Source: Asparagopsis taxiformis (Eukaryota > Rhodophyta > Florideophyceae > Bonnemaisoniales > Bonnemaisoniaceae). From it: a stretch of DNA of 64,000 nt. The position numbers and the translations under genes were made by a program. The notes beneath the pieces were generated by a model. That model saw nothing but the letters and a program-made list of their open reading frames with translations, did no database searches and had not been told where the DNA came from. The stretch lies in assembly GCA_030407315.1 (NCBI GenBank), contig JALQPE010000632.1, positions 21,918-85,917 on the forward strand, given 5' to 3'. Below are positions 63,691 through 64,000 of the stretch, one piece after another. The stretch's first letter is position 1, and every line of letters starts with the position of its first letter.

Positions 63691-64000
63691 AGTGGTCGCC
63701 GTGATGGATGCGGACATCCATGTCGAGCACGGCGGCAGAAATTTCTGGGGTCGAAATTTTTTGAATTTCTGAACCGGCGCCCGTCCTAGGTGGACATAGA
63801 CATGGCGGAAGTCCATCCCGAGGGGGACATCCGTGGTACTAGAAACAATGAATGTCGCCCTAGTAATACTAGACGTACTAGACCGCATGGACGTCCGGTT
63901 CTAGGCGGACATCCAAAAATACTGGAGAACATGGACGTCCGCCTAGTAATACTAGGTGTACTAGAGGTTGTGGACGTCCGCGTCCATTTCCGAGAACACC
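63690..64000. repeat. Element 2 right subterminal/terminal repeats
   Basis: Several ATGGACGTCCG and CTAGTAATACTAG motifs lead to the terminal repeat at ~63,958-64,000. Its reverse complement matches 41,820-41,862. Confidence 0.8.

Larger units (their letters stand above)
41820..64000. mobile_element. Element 2: giant transposon (>=22 kb), right end at window edge
   Basis: The left end GTGTTTTCGGAAGTGGACGC (41,820 onward, continuing GGACGTCCA and CTCTAGTAC) matches the reverse complement of the last ~43 bases of the window (GTGTTCTCGGAAATGGACGC...). Both ends are followed by repeats with GGACGTCC and CTAGTA motifs. Internal genes are a Plavaka-type transposase (+), a coiled-coil protein (-), a methyltransferase-SET (+), and a ParB/dioxygenase (+, frame-broken). 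The set parallels Element 1, but sequence identity is low. The true right terminus may lie a few bases beyond the window. Confidence 0.75.

Noticed and set aside
63010..63700. Overlapping minus-strand ORFs rich in Pro, Ser and Thr
   Set aside because: A G-rich forward strand keeps stops rare by composition. There is no domain, start context or conservation.

Overview
The window is eukaryotic, transposon-dense DNA with very long intronless reading frames. It carries a CACTA/EnSpm-like transposase, a Plavaka/KDZ-like transposase and SET domains. No bacterial operons, Shine-Dalgarno patterns, rRNA or convincing tRNA were seen. An intron-poor, repeat-rich genome with this transposon class suggests a florideophyte red alga (Chondrus-like) or a fungus. 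The sequence alone does not decide, and the organism is an inference.

Layout. (1) 1-3370 is a decayed, inverted copy of the right arm of the large element at 33,765-37,108. It holds broken copies of three genes. (2) 3,381-10,364 is a CpG-rich element with about 200-230 bp terminal inverted repeats, a 2.2 kb hairpin-rich leader and one unrecognised 1023-aa ORF. It breaks the decayed methyltransferase copy. (3) 10,365-12,643 is similar CpG-rich DNA with an ORF cut off where the next element starts. (4) 12,644-39,154 is Element 1, 26.5 kb, with CACTACGGTGTTGA inverted ends and GACAGT-type subterminal repeats at both ends. It encodes a transposase, two ParB-like/2OG-Fe(II) dioxygenase proteins, a ParB-like/DNA methyltransferase/SET fusion, a Tudor-like-domain protein and a coiled-coil protein. 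(5) 39,155-40,820 has no gene. (6) 40,821-41,819 is a remnant of the Tudor-like gene. (7) 41,820 to the window edge is Element 2, at least 22 kb, with inverted ends containing GGACGCGGACGTCC. It has a divergent version of most of the same genes: Plavaka-type transposase, coiled-coil protein, methyltransferase-SET, and a frame-broken ParB-like/dioxygenase.

Taken together, two distantly related giant DNA transposons carry the same cargo logic: a transposase, a predicted DNA-adenine methyltransferase fused to a SET domain (a possible writer of DNA and histone marks), one or two ParB-like proteins ending in a 2OG-Fe(II) dioxygenase fold (a possible eraser or base hydroxylase), and a conserved accessory pair. 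Between the genes each element carries its own family of palindromes. In Element 1 there are 18 copies of a 37-bp palindrome. In Element 2 there are eight full copies of a roughly 200-390 bp unit with a 34-bp and a 16-bp palindrome. The working hypothesis is a transposon with a self-encoded chromatin/epigenetic module and cognate cis sites. Gene families are read from motifs. Substrates and the palindrome-ParB link are inference.
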